Shown here: in pieces, positions 17,727-26,327 of the stretch
Layout: each line of letters opens with the position of its first letter
Numbering within the stretch: the stretch's first letter is position 1
The notes under the pieces: model-generated
What the model saw: only the letters and a program-made list of their open reading frames with translations
What the model was told of the DNA's origin: nothing
Database searches by the model: none
From: Mycolicibacterium sp. YH-1
GTDB lineage: Bacteria; Actinomycetota; Actinomycetes; Mycobacteriales; Mycobacteriaceae
Assembly: GCF_022557175.1 (NCBI RefSeq)
Contig: NZ_CP092915.1
Location: 124,001-188,000 of the forward strand
Reading direction: 5' to 3'
DNA: 64,000 bases
Translations under genes and position numbers: made by a program

Positions 17727-19572
17727 TTCAGTAGTCGAGGTAAACAGATTGACCATCGAGACCGAGGCAGGCGTCACCTTGGTCGAGAATGTGAACCTCA
17801 CCCTCGCTAAAGGCGAGATCCTCGGTATCGTGGGCGAATCTGGCAGCGGCAAGACAACCACAGCATTGGCGCTATTGGGTTTCCAGACTCCGGGTGCGCG
17901 CCTCGCCCGTGGCTCAATCACCGTCGACGGCCACAGTTTGTCCGCGATGTCAGAGAAGCAGATTCGCAGAATTCGGGGACGAGTCGTCGCGTACGTACCT
18001 CAGGATCCGGGAGCTGCACTCAACCCGACTATGCGAGTTGGACAGACGTTGCGGTCCACGCTTGCGCTGCACGCGAAAGCGCACGACAACGACGCCGAGG
18101 TCATCGAGCTTCTGGACCGGGTCAGATTGCCAACCTCACTGGACTTCCGGCAGCGCTACCCGCACCAACTCTCCGGCGGACAGCAGCAGCGGTTGGCGAT
18201 CGCGGTAGCGATCTCCTGCCGGCCGCGGCTGGTGGTCTTCGACGAGCCGACGACAGGTCTCGACGTGCTCACCCAACATCACATCCTTCGCGAAGTCGGC
18301 GACCTCCGCAAGCAATTGGATGTTGCGATGGTCTACATATCTCACGACCTACGAGTTGTGAGTTCGCTCGTGGATCGCATAGCCGTGATGTACGGGGGCC
18401 GTGTGGTCGAGACGGGGACAACCGCTGACCTGGTGGGATCTCCGCGACACCCCTACACTCGGGCGCTGCTCGCCGCCGTTCCCGACCACACGGCGAAGCG
18501 CGCAGTACGAGGGGTACCCGGAGTGGCCGCCAGGATCGGCGAGCACGGGCTGGGCTGCGTGTTCGCACCCCGATGCTCATTTCAGGTCCCGGATTGCCAG
18601 CGCGAGGAGCCGCCGCTGATTCCGTTGAACACCACCCACGAGGTCCGGTGCACGCAGCATCGCATGCTCGAGGCTCCGATGAACCCGCCACCGCTACTGC
18701 CACGAGCCGCGATCTCGGGGCGACCATTGCTGGACGTGCGTGAGTTGGTGGTCGAGTATCCGTACGCCGAATCCACAGCGCGAGCCGTGGACAACGTGTC
18801 GTTCAGTATCGGTCGAGGTGAGCGGATAGCCGTGATCGGTGAGTCGGGAAGCGGCAAGAGCACCCTGACACGGTGTATTGCCGGACTCATCGCGCCCACT
18901 TCGGGGGCCATAGAACTCGATGGCGCAGCCGTGGCGTCCTCAGCCGCGCAACGGCCTCGGGAGACCCTGCGCAGAATCCAGATGGTGTTCCAGAACCCCT
19001 ACGAGGCGCTCAACCCGCGCCGCACGGTAGCGGCCACCATCGCGCGAAGCGCACAGGTCACGCAACAGGTTTCGGCTAGTGCCGCTCGTCAGGAGGCCGA
19101 TCGACTCTTGGAACTCGTTCGGCTCTCACCGTCCATCGGAACACGGTATCCATCCGAGCTCTCAGGTGGCGAACGGCAGCGGGTGGGTATTGCGGCCGCC
19201 CTGGTGGCACGGCCAGATCTGCTCCTCTGCGATGAGGTGACATCAGCACTGGACGTCTCGGTACAGGCCTCGATCATCGAATTGCTTCGGACCATCTCAG
19301 ATGACGAGGGGCTCAGCCTATTGTTCGTATCGCACGATCTCGGCGTGGTGGCGAGTATCGCCGACCGGGTCATCGTCGTCGAGAACGGTCGGATCGCCGA
19401 GTCCGGCGAAGTGTCGGAGTTCTTCCGAACTCAACAGAGTCCGTACGGAAGAACTCTGATCTCGGCCGCACCTCGACTGGAAGATCGTCCAGTGCTCACC
19501 TCAGCTGCGCCCGGGCTGAGCCGTTCCCAACACGCAAGTCCACTCACGAATGAAGGACCGGAGGCCCACTGA
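17719..19572 (+). CDS. fused double ATPase of peptide-type ABC importer
   Basis: 617 residues holding two complete ABC ATPase domains in one chain (DppD and DppF fused). Domain 1: Walker A GESGSGKTT at residues 39-47, signature QLSGGQQQRLAIA, Walker B LVVFDEPTTGLD, then the oligopeptide-transporter C-terminal Cys-rich segment (CVFAPRCSFQVPDCQ). Domain 2: Walker A GESGSGKST, signature ELSGGERQRVGIA, Walker B LLLCDEVTSALD. Both sites look competent. It powers the importer encoded just upstream. Confidence 0.92.
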   Translation: MTDSVVEVNRLTIETEAGVTLVENVNLTLAKGEILGIVGESGSGKTTTALALLGFQTPGARLARGSITVDGHSLSAMSEKQIRRIRGRVVAYVPQDPGAALNPTMRVGQTLRSTLALHAKAHDNDAEVIELLDRVRLPTSLDFRQRYPHQLSGGQQQRLAIAVAISCRPRLVVFDEPTTGLDVLTQHHILREVGDLRKQLDVAMVYISHDLRVVSSLVDRIAVMYGGRVVETGTTADLVGSPRHPYTRALLAAVPDHTAKRAVRGVPGVAARIGEHGLGCVFAPRCSFQVPDCQREEPPLIPLNTTHEVRCTQHRMLEAPMNPPPLLPRAAISGRPLLDVRELVVEYPYAESTARAVDNVSFSIGRGERIAVIGESGSGKSTLTRCIAGLIAPTSGAIELDGAAVASSAAQRPRETLRRIQMVFQNPYEALNPRRTVAATIARSAQVTQQVSASAARQEADRLLELVRLSPSIGTRYPSELSGGERQRVGIAAALVARPDLLLCDEVTSALDVSVQASIIELLRTISDDEGLSLLFVSHDLGVVASIADRVIVVENGRIAESGEVSEFFRTQQSPYGRTLISAAPRLEDRPVLTSAAPGLSRSQHASPLTNEGPEAH

Positions 19573-20375
19573 TGTCGTTCGTCGCATCTGGCGAGACGAT
19601 CGCTCGTATCCAAGGCTTGTTGAAGAGGCCGCAGTACTCATTCGAGACGGTGGGTGTGGAGTTCAGCACCACCAGCGACTTCGTCGCCTCCGTCCTGCCG
19701 CCGACGTTGACACCTACTCGAGATCCGATCGGCTTCGCCGCGGTTTCGCGTTGGCAAGGTCTGGGGGGCGGGGCGATGGACATCGGTGCCGTATGCCTGG
19801 CCGTCATGTACGGCGACATCCCTGGTTGGTACACGCTGTCACTGATCGTCAACTCCGATATGGGAGTTGCATGGGGGCGCGAAATGTGGGGCGAATGCAA
19901 GAAACTCGGCAACGTGGACTACCGGCGTGACGGTCGGTGGTTCACGGGGTACGCGCAACGCCACGGTGTACGCATTATCGAGATCGAGGCGCGGCTCGAT
20001 ACGCCGGAGGAGACAGTCACCGAGCACGACTACGCATTCGAAATCAAGGGATTCCCACAAGTCGATGGCCAGGGACTTGAGGAGGGAACCCGATTGGTCA
20101 CCCTGAAGTCGACGGCCGAGGTCGAATCGAGTTTGTCAGGTCCGGCGAGATTGACACTGCGCGGCAACGGCTTCGACCCATTAGACACGGTACCGGTAGT
20201 CTCGATTGGAGACGCGCAGTGGAAGTCTGGTACCAGTACCTACGAAGCGGTCGCTTCCGACCTCGTGGACGGCCAGAGTCACCTGCCGTACCTTTTGGGA
20301 CGCCAGTTCGATGACCGCTCGGCGGTCGAGGTTCCGCTTCGCTTCCGAGGCGACGCCACCGAGGTAGCCGTGTGA
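19572..20375 (+). CDS. acetoacetate decarboxylase family protein
   Basis: 267 residues of the ADC fold. The Schiff-base lysine pair is visible as REMWGECKKLGNVDY with Lys110 and Lys111 at the positions of the classical Lys115/Lys116 pair, so decarboxylation or an aldol/dehydration chemistry through an imine is possible. Related ADC-like enzymes are not all decarboxylases. Its ATG overlaps the ATPase stop by one base and its stop overlaps the acyl-CoA synthetase start by 4 bp, placing it firmly in the operon. Confidence 0.85.
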   Translation: MSFVASGETIARIQGLLKRPQYSFETVGVEFSTTSDFVASVLPPTLTPTRDPIGFAAVSRWQGLGGGAMDIGAVCLAVMYGDIPGWYTLSLIVNSDMGVAWGREMWGECKKLGNVDYRRDGRWFTGYAQRHGVRIIEIEARLDTPEETVTEHDYAFEIKGFPQVDGQGLEEGTRLVTLKSTAEVESSLSGPARLTLRGNGFDPLDTVPVVSIGDAQWKSGTSTYEAVASDLVDGQSHLPYLLGRQFDDRSAVEVPLRFRGDATEVAV

Positions 20376-22000
20376 AGCGCGCACTCGACACACCTGGTGA
20401 TCTTGACATCACACGGACCCGCAGCGGTACGGGTGAGTCGCCGTTGAGCCCGATCGAGTTCCTGGCACGCGCGGTGGCAAACTGGCCGCGTCGCACCGCG
20501 GTGGCAACCGATCAGGGCGATCGGACATACGCGGAATTGGGCGACCGTGTATCGCGAATTGTTGGGTTGCTCCACGGTCTTGACGCCCAGCCTCAGGACC
20601 GCGTCGTGGTGATTCTCGAGAATTCTCCCGAGATGATTGAACTGCACTTTGGCGTGATCGCGGCAGAATGCGTCATCGTCCCCCTTAACTCTCGGCTCAC
20701 GCAAGACGAGTACACCTACATTCTCGGGCACTGCGAGCCCCTGCTCGTCGTATCGGCGGCATCTCTGGTCGATACCGTCAGTGCCGCGCTACAAGCCTCG
20801 TCCAGTAAGGCGAAGGTCCTCGTAGTCGACGACGAGGAGCCAATCAGTTCTTACGAACAGGGCATCAGGGATGCTGATCCCCACGTTCTGACTGTGCCCG
20901 AGGAACTGTCGATGCTGTCGATCAACTACACGAGTGGGACCACCGGCCGGCCAAAGGGCGTCATCTACACGCACCGGGGGGCGTATCTTCAGTCCCTGGG
21001 CGTCATCGCCGAGACCGGGTTGACTTCCACCGCCGGCTACCTGTGGACGTTGCCGATGTTCCATTGTCACGGGTGGTCGTTCATCTGGGCGGTGACCGCA
21101 GTAGGTGCGACGCATTACTGTTGCGGGCCATTCGAACCTGGCCGCGTCTGGAAGTTGTTGACGCAGAAAAGCATCAGTCATCTCTGCTGTGCGCCGACTG
21201 TTCTGACGATGTTGCTGAGCCACAACGACGCCCGACCGGTCGGGCGTCAGGTGAGCGTTTTCGTTGGCGGTGCCCCGCCGACTCCTTCACTTCTTGCCCG
21301 CGCTGAGGACGTCGGGGTGCAGGTCACGCAGATGTACGGCTTGACCGAAACCTACGGCCCCGTGGCAGTGTGCCATGTGCGCCCGGACTGGGATGACTTC
21401 TCCGATGAGGAAGTGTTTCGGCTGCGGGCGCGACAGGGCGTCGGTACCGCAGCCACACTGCCGATCCGAGTGGTCGACGTTGACGGTGGACACGTGCCTG
21501 CCGATGGTCAGACAATTGGTGAAGTGATCGTGAGCGGGAACACCGTGACGTCAGGCTATTTCCGCGATGGGGCTGCGACAGCGGGAGCCATAGTCAACGG
21601 TTGGTTTCATTCCGGTGACCTGGCGGTCATGCATGAGGACGGATACATCGAACTGCGCGACCGGGCCAAGGACCTCATAATCACTGGCGGCGAGAACGTG
21701 TCCACGATCGAGGTGGAACAGGCGCTCACTGCTCACCCGGATGTGGTCGAAGCCGCAGCGCTCGGAGTTCCAGACGATCTATGGGGCGAGATGGTGATCG
21801 CAGTGGTGCGTACCGTCGAGGGCTCCGGTGAAACCGAGAGTTCCCTGCGGGAGTTCGCGCGTAAGCGGCTCGCGCCCTTCAAGGTTCCGAAACGGATCAT
21901 CTTTCGTGGAGTGCTGCCAACAACCGCCACAGGGAAGATTCGCAAATTCGACCTGCGCGCCGAATTCCACAATGAGAGCCCAATGTTACCGGGACGCTAG
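20372..22000 (+). CDS. acyl-CoA synthetase (AMP-binding)
   Basis: 542 residues of the ANL superfamily. P-loop YTSGTTGRPKGVIYTH near residue 190, adenine motif QMYGLTETYGP, hinge YIELRDRAKDLIITGGENVS and the C-terminal catalytic Lys in PTTATGKIRKFDL. It activates a carboxylic acid to its CoA thioester through an acyl-adenylate. The GTG start at 20372 overlaps the ADC-like stop. As last operon gene it probably channels the product of the amidohydrolase/ADC steps into beta-oxidation-like degradation; the acid itself is unknown. Confidence 0.9.
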   Translation: MKRALDTPGDLDITRTRSGTGESPLSPIEFLARAVANWPRRTAVATDQGDRTYAELGDRVSRIVGLLHGLDAQPQDRVVVILENSPEMIELHFGVIAAECVIVPLNSRLTQDEYTYILGHCEPLLVVSAASLVDTVSAALQASSSKAKVLVVDDEEPISSYEQGIRDADPHVLTVPEELSMLSINYTSGTTGRPKGVIYTHRGAYLQSLGVIAETGLTSTAGYLWTLPMFHCHGWSFIWAVTAVGATHYCCGPFEPGRVWKLLTQKSISHLCCAPTVLTMLLSHNDARPVGRQVSVFVGGAPPTPSLLARAEDVGVQVTQMYGLTETYGPVAVCHVRPDWDDFSDEEVFRLRARQGVGTAATLPIRVVDVDGGHVPADGQTIGEVIVSGNTVTSGYFRDGAATAGAIVNGWFHSGDLAVMHEDGYIELRDRAKDLIITGGENVSTIEVEQALTAHPDVVEAAALGVPDDLWGEMVIAVVRTVEGSGETESSLREFARKRLAPFKVPKRIIFRGVLPTTATGKIRKFDLRAEFHNESPMLPGR

Positions 22001-22231
22001 AGCCGTTGACGCCGAGGCGGCTGAGGATGATCGCAGGCCTGCCGAGCCTGACCCCGGTGGGAAGGTGGTTGAGTTGGGGAAGGGTGCGAGGCTGGTCGGT
22101 GCGGAGATTAGGTGACTAGCCGCGGCGGACAGTTGGCGAGCTTGCGGATGATCTGGTGCGGCGTATGTCGCCGCCGCTTCGGAACGACGTTGGCCGTCGG
22201 GCCGCCAGCGGCCAGTCGCCCAGCGGCGCTT

Positions 22232-22546
22232 GATGTGAGAAAGCCGACGTGGCCATCGAAACCGCCGATGTCGCGCTGATGGGGGAGGACCTGCGCCACC
22301 TCATCCAAGCCCTGGCCCACGCGCGACGCGCCCGTCCATCATGCTCCAAAACGTCGGCCTGTCCCTTGGATTGATCACCGTGCTCATCCCGCTCGCCCTC
22401 ACCGGCCTGCTGGGCCTGACGGCGGTCGTCGCGGTGCACGAATTCGCCGAGATCGTCGTCATCGCCAACGGGGTGCGCGCCGGACGCACCAAACCGCTGA
22501 GCCTCGCAGCCGCTGCCCAGCAGGCTAACCGCGGGCGATCTTCGTG
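22232..22546 (+). pseudogene. heavy-metal P-type ATPase C-terminal remnant
   Basis: One frame gives DVAIETADVALMGEDLRHLI plus QALAHARRAR; a +1 shift near 22335 is then needed to continue with MLQNVGLSLGLITVLIPLAL and VAVHEFAEIVVIANGVRAGR. These are the hinge region and last two TM helices of P1B metal pumps (CadA/CtpG-like). The phosphorylation, ATP-binding and most membrane parts are missing. Directly upstream, 22001-22231 holds no intact gene. Confidence 0.72.
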
Positions 22547-22676
22547 AAACTCGATAACGGGCCGCCAAGACCGTCCTCGTCCCCGTCACGCGACGTAGCA
22601 TCGTCGCGCGCCTGAGCATGGGATTCCCATGTCTCCAAGGGGTTTCCGCACGCGGAGAAGGGCTCGATAGCTGTGT

Positions 22677-22955
22677 GTCACGTGACGAAATGCAGCGCAT
22701 GGGACTGTCGGGCAAGTTGATTGCGGCGTGATGTCAATTCGTGTCTCCGAGGCGAGTGGACATGAAAGTGAGAATTCTCGGGGTGGACATCGAGTGAGAA
22801 CGCCATCGTCGCCGCAGTTCAGCCCATCGCGAGTGGACATGAAACTTGAGAAGCCACACGACCGCAGTAGTACGACGTGTGGCTGCTCAAGTTTGATGGC
22901 CATTTCTCATTTCAAATGGCCACTCGATGTCCAGTTGGACATGAAAGTGAGAATC
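22677..22955. repeat. mobile-element remnant, copy B (ends joined)
   Basis: Starts with GTCACGTGAC at 22677. GAGTGGACATGAAAGTGAGA lies at 22754 and GAGTGGACATGAAACTTGAG at 22831, so the unit spacing is exactly 77 bp; another, GGTGGACATCGAGTGAGAA, lies at 22782. The right arm (22883-22932: CTCAAGTTTGATGGCC, then CATTTCTCATTTCAAATGGC) is the inverted form, followed by one more direct subrepeat at 22935. Left half matches copy C (43316-43497) base-for-base in spacing; right half matches copy A (7182-7230). It looks like an element whose interior has been lost. Confidence 0.65.
22842..22894. repeat. interrupted inverted repeat (hairpin) in copy B
   Basis: AAACTTGAG (22842-22850) and GCCACAC (22853-22859) are perfectly complementary to GTGTGGC (22877-22883) and CTCAAGTTT (22886-22894), with a 2-nt bulge on each side and a 17-nt loop. 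This forms where the left and right ends of the element meet. It has no following T-run, so it is not a typical terminator. Confidence 0.7.
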
Positions 22956-23151
22956 AGGGGGCTCAGGGCTCCTGCCGACGCCGCTTCCTATTTGATTGGT
23001 CGCCTGAAAGTCGTCGTCGCCTGCGACGCGTGTGCGATAAGTGTCTTGTTCCGTTAGGGCAGGAGGACCGGAGATCGGATCGGAAGAGGGCGCCAATACC
23101 TGTAGCGCGCGGGCAGCATCCTTTGAGCGGCTTGCCCGGACGAATGTCGGA

Positions 23152-23640
23152 GTGCATGAGCTGCATGACTTTGTCGATGCATGGGCAACTCAGCGGGCGT
23201 CGTTCGCGGTTTCTGGGGGCGGGAATTTCAGCGTCGGCGGGTGTGCCGACAGTGACGGCGGTTCGCGACAGACTGTGGTGCGATCGCTATGCGGTTGAGC
23301 GCTAAAGTGTTCGGCAGACGTTGGACGAATCAGATCCGGCAGTGCTTAAGAGAGTGCAGGAGTATTACAACGGGCAGAACGGCATGCCTCGACTTGGCAG
23401 CGACAATGGCTATTCCGCGGTATTCGAGTTGGTCATCCCGGACGAAGCGGCTCGGAAGCGCTACTTAGAGCGGTTGTTTGAGGGAACGCATCCGGGCTTC
23501 GGGCACCGGGTTCTTGGTGACCTGTTGGTTTCCGGCCATAGTGACCTCGTCATCACGACGAACTTTGACCCGCTGATTGAAAAGGGTTTCGTCGACGCGA
23601 TGTGCCGGGGATCGACTGGGGACAACAAGTCGACCGCGAA
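23152..23640 (+). pseudogene. SIR2-domain protein (defence-type), broken
   Basis: Three pieces must be joined. ELHDFVDAWATQ in one frame; after a shift near 23205, SRFLGAGISASAGVPT, the NAD-binding GAGxSxxAGxP motif of SIR2, continuing to an in-frame TAA at 23303-23305; then in the same frame TLDESDPAVLKRVQEYYNGQ, SAVFELVIPDEAARKRYLER and SDLVITTNFDPLIEKG, the SIR2 TTNxD motif. The rest of the domain and any effector partner are missing. This layout (short helix, SIR2 without zinc cluster) is that of NAD-degrading anti-phage SIR2 proteins. One frameshift, one nonsense codon and a 3' truncation make it non-functional. Confidence 0.68.
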
Positions 23641-23739
23641 CTCAATGTCGCGGATTTGGAGCATGTTCATCCGTTGCTCGGGCTGCTCGAATTCGGCCCA
23701 TACGGACGGTTTTCCGCCCGTCGAGCTTTGGTTCCCCGA

Positions 23740-24350
23740 AGGGCGCGAAATGGCCACCACGTGGGGGCTCGGTCACCCGCACCACATTGGCCGCTCGTTC
23801 CAGCTACGCCCGTGGCGGTCGGACGATGTCTCCCTGGAAGATCGAGAAGCCCGAGTGAACCTCCACGCGCCGAGCACGCTGTGCGGCCGGATTGTCGGCG
23901 TTGGCCCGGTACATTCGCATCGAGTGGCGTTCCGGCGGCCCGCTCGGAGTAACCGAACCCCGGCATGTCGGGAACCACGACGTCGAATGCATCGGCGGGA
24001 TCAGCACCGTGGGCACCAGGATCGACGAGCAGCGGAATGGCCTTCAGGTAGCGCCAGAACTAGTCCGGCCAACCATGGCAGAGTACGAGTGGGAGCGCGT
24101 CGCCGGGCGCATTCTGCGCCCGTGCATTAATGAAGTGGACTCCCAAGCCGGATAGCTCCAAATGGAACCTCGGCAACTCAGAGAACGCCGATTCTTGCGC
24201 TGTCCAATCGAATTCGTCGGCCCGGTAGGTCATCAGTTCGCGTAGAGCCCAGGTCCGTTCCCAGTGACCAGCCGGCGCCCTCGACGGCGTCTGGCCACCG
24301 GGTCATGTGCAGCCGTGAACGGAGATCGGCGAGTTCAACCGCGGTCGCTC
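23740..24350 (-). pseudogene. epoxide hydrolase (EHN-type), degraded
   Basis: The minus strand gives the EHN N-terminal region ELADLRSRLHMTRWPDAVEG and AGWSLGTDLGSTR, then after a shift WTAQESAFSELPRFHLELSG and GLGVHFINARA; the oxyanion region reads LCHGWPD followed by TAG where Gly/Ser is expected. AFDVVVPDMPGFGYSERAAG follows, then the sequence jumps to a C-terminal segment RRVEVHSGFSIFQGDIVRPP, so the nucleophile, cap and most of the fold were deleted. It ends next to the SIR2 remnant. Confidence 0.68.
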
Positions 24351-24483
24351 GCGACGTGTACGGCTGGGCGTGTCACCTGGCGTAGCGAGCCTTCTCGACG
24401 AGGTCGCGCTCAAAGCGAGCATGCCCGAGCCGGTCCGTTCGCCGAATGACAGCACCATCGGAGCGATCCTCGCGGGACGTGAG

Positions 24484-25257
24484 TCAGACGGTGAAGGCTT
24501 TCCGGAACGCGGTCAGTGCTGCGTCACTGTCACCGGATGCCCATCCTTCCATCGCGACGGTCCCGGTGAAGTCCATCTCGTGCAGTGCTTTTGCGATCGC
24601 GGGGTAGTTGATCTCGCCGGTGCCAGGCTCGCGGCGGCCGGGAACGTCGGCGACCTGGATCTCGCCGATCGCACTGCCGCATCGCCGGACCAACTCAATG
24701 AGGTTCCCCTCGCCGATCTGGGCGTGGTAGAGGTCGAGGTTCATCTTGACGTTCGGATGTCCGACGGCTTCGACGAGCGCCAGGGTGTCTTTCGCGCGGG
24801 CCAGGGGCACACCGGGATGGTCGACGACCGTATTGAGGTTCTCCACGCAGAACGTGACACCGGCACTGGCCCCGAGTTTGCCGAGCGCTTCCAGCCCGCG
24901 CTGCGCGCTGAGCCACATCGACCCGGTTGCCCGATACCGCGGCCGGGCGGCGTGGCCGTCGACCAGCTCGCCGGTGTGCAGGTTTAGCCGCGGGCAGCCG
25001 AGCACCGCAGCGGCTTTCACACTCAGTTCGGCGGTCCGCAGTACCTCGCGGGCGCCGTCGGGATCGGTCAGGTCACCGTGCAGATAGCCGGTCATCGACC
25101 CGAATTGGGCCCCGGTGGCGGCCAGCGCGTCCAGGTCTTTGTCCTCCCAGCTCCAGATCTCGACACCGAAACCGAGTTCATCGATGCGACGGACCCGGTC
25201 GACGAACGCGAATTCGGTGAAGACCATCTCCGCGCACACCGCCAGGTCGAACGTCAT
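24484..25257 (-). CDS. TIM-barrel isomerase (hydroxypyruvate-isomerase-like)
   Basis: 257 residues of the AP-endonuclease-2 / sugar phosphate isomerase family, closest in style to Hyi. Metal-site and barrel segments visible: FGVEIWSWEDKDLDAL, FCVENLNTVVDHPG (metal Glu), KMNLDLYHAQIGEGNL (Asp/His), IQVADVPGRREPGTGEINY (His replaced region of the family, DxPGRxEPG) and TVAMEGW (last Glu). It probably isomerises a keto/aldose acid or a keto-inositol. The ATG overlaps the upstream dehydrogenase stop by 4 bp, so the two are translated together under the LacI operators. Confidence 0.85.
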   Translation of the reverse strand: MTFDLAVCAEMVFTEFAFVDRVRRIDELGFGVEIWSWEDKDLDALAATGAQFGSMTGYLHGDLTDPDGAREVLRTAELSVKAAAVLGCPRLNLHTGELVDGHAARPRYRATGSMWLSAQRGLEALGKLGASAGVTFCVENLNTVVDHPGVPLARAKDTLALVEAVGHPNVKMNLDLYHAQIGEGNLIELVRRCGSAIGEIQVADVPGRREPGTGEINYPAIAKALHEMDFTGTVAMEGWASGDSDAALTAFRKAFTV

Positions 25258-26228
25258 GACCGCACCGTCCCGGCCAGGGTGACCGGGCCACCGGTGCGCA
25301 CGGATTCGGCTGCCGCCAAGGCGATCTCCAGGGCGACGAGGGCATCGTGGCCGGTCACCCGGGTGCTGGTGCCTGCCTGCACATGCGCGACGAAATCCGC
25401 GAACTGGGCGGTGTAGGCGTCGGCGAACAATTCGGTGTTGAGCCGCCCGGCCTGGTCTGGGGCCCTGCCCGCCAGCAGCACACCCTCTGAGCCGAAGATC
25501 TCACCGCGGACGTCGTATCCGTAGACGGCCTGGAAGCTGGCCTCGGCAGTGCCGAAGGCGCCGTTGTCGAAGCGGAGCTGGACCACTGAGGTATCGAGGT
25601 AGCCAGCTTCGGCGTACTGCGGGTGAATCAGCGCGGCCGCCTGTGCGTAGACCTCGGTGACCCGGGCCCCAGGGTTGAGCCAGCACAGCGTGTCGAAATC
25701 GTGAATCAGTGTTTCGTTGAAAATCGTCCACGGTTTGACCCGCGCGGCGATCTCCGCGGAGATGCCCGGGTCCCGGGTCAGGGAACGCAGCAGCTGCGGC
25801 GTACCGATCTCGCCGGCCACGATCGCGTCGTGGGCGGCGACGAAGTCGGCTGCGAACCGGCGGTTGAACCCGACCTGCAGCGCCACCCCCGCGTCGGCGG
25901 CAGCAGCGATCGCCCGATCGGCGTCGTCGAGCGTCAACGCCATCGGCTTCTCACAGAACACGTGCTTGCCAGCCTGCGCAGCGGCCACCACCAGATCGGT
26001 ATGGGTCGCAGCGGGCGAACTGATCGCGACCGCCTGAATGTCAGGGTCTGCGATCAGCTGGTACGGATCGGCGTAGGTCTTCAGAATTCCGATGGCTTGG
26101 GCCGCTTCGAGATTGGGATCGGCGACAGCGACCAAGGTGGCATCTGGCAGCCGTCGGGCAAGTGTTTCGGCGTGGAATCGACCGATCCACCCGGTTCCGA
26201 TGAGTCCGAAGCGAAGCTGGTCCGACAT
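25254..26228 (-). CDS. Gfo/Idh/MocA family dehydrogenase
   Basis: 324 residues from the ATG at 26228 (MSDQLRFG). N-terminal Rossmann motif GLIGTGWIGRFHA, then the EKP signature in HVFCEKPMALTLDDAD near residues 90-104 with the catalytic Lys, and FAADFVAAHDAI in the substrate domain. It would oxidise a secondary hydroxyl of a sugar or inositol with NAD(P)+. It is the promoter-proximal gene of a two-gene unit facing the LacI gene; one operator lies 17 bp in front of its start codon. Confidence 0.9.
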   Translation of the reverse strand: MSDQLRFGLIGTGWIGRFHAETLARRLPDATLVAVADPNLEAAQAIGILKTYADPYQLIADPDIQAVAISSPAATHTDLVVAAAQAGKHVFCEKPMALTLDDADRAIAAAADAGVALQVGFNRRFAADFVAAHDAIVAGEIGTPQLLRSLTRDPGISAEIAARVKPWTIFNETLIHDFDTLCWLNPGARVTEVYAQAAALIHPQYAEAGYLDTSVVQLRFDNGAFGTAEASFQAVYGYDVRGEIFGSEGVLLAGRAPDQAGRLNTELFADAYTAQFADFVAHVQAGTSTRVTGHDALVALEIALAAAESVRTGGPVTLAGTVRS

Positions 26229-26244
26229 GGTGACTCCCAATCAA

Positions 26245-26258
26245 CTAGAACGTTCTAG
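26245..26258. promoter_or_regulatory. LacI operator, proximal to dehydrogenase
   Basis: Perfect 14-bp palindrome CTAGAACGTTCTAG just upstream of the dehydrogenase start. An identical copy sits exactly 60 bp away beside the lacI-type gene. LacI/GalR proteins bind such central-CG palindromes. Confidence 0.85.
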
Positions 26259-26304
26259 ACATGGAGGAGTAAAGCGGTTGTCGTGCCTTTCGTCAAGAAT
26301 TTGA

Positions 26305-26318
26305 CTAGAACGTTCTAG
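26305..26318. promoter_or_regulatory. LacI operator, proximal to regulator
   Basis: Second perfect copy of CTAGAACGTTCTAG, nine bases in front of the regulator's ATG and preceded by TTGA. It would mediate autoregulation; with the first copy 60 bp away the pair could support cooperative or looped repression. Confidence 0.85.
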
Positions 26319-26327
26319 ACTCCAGAC

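Noticed and set aside
22677..22955. CRISPR array
   Set aside because: The 77-bp units are few, the 'spacers' are themselves similar between copies B and C, and both orientations occur; this is a mobile-element end.
24484..26228. Recent duplication of the second Gfo/TIM-barrel pair (38360-40419)
   Set aside because: The proteins differ in length, motifs and gene order; they are only family-level relatives.
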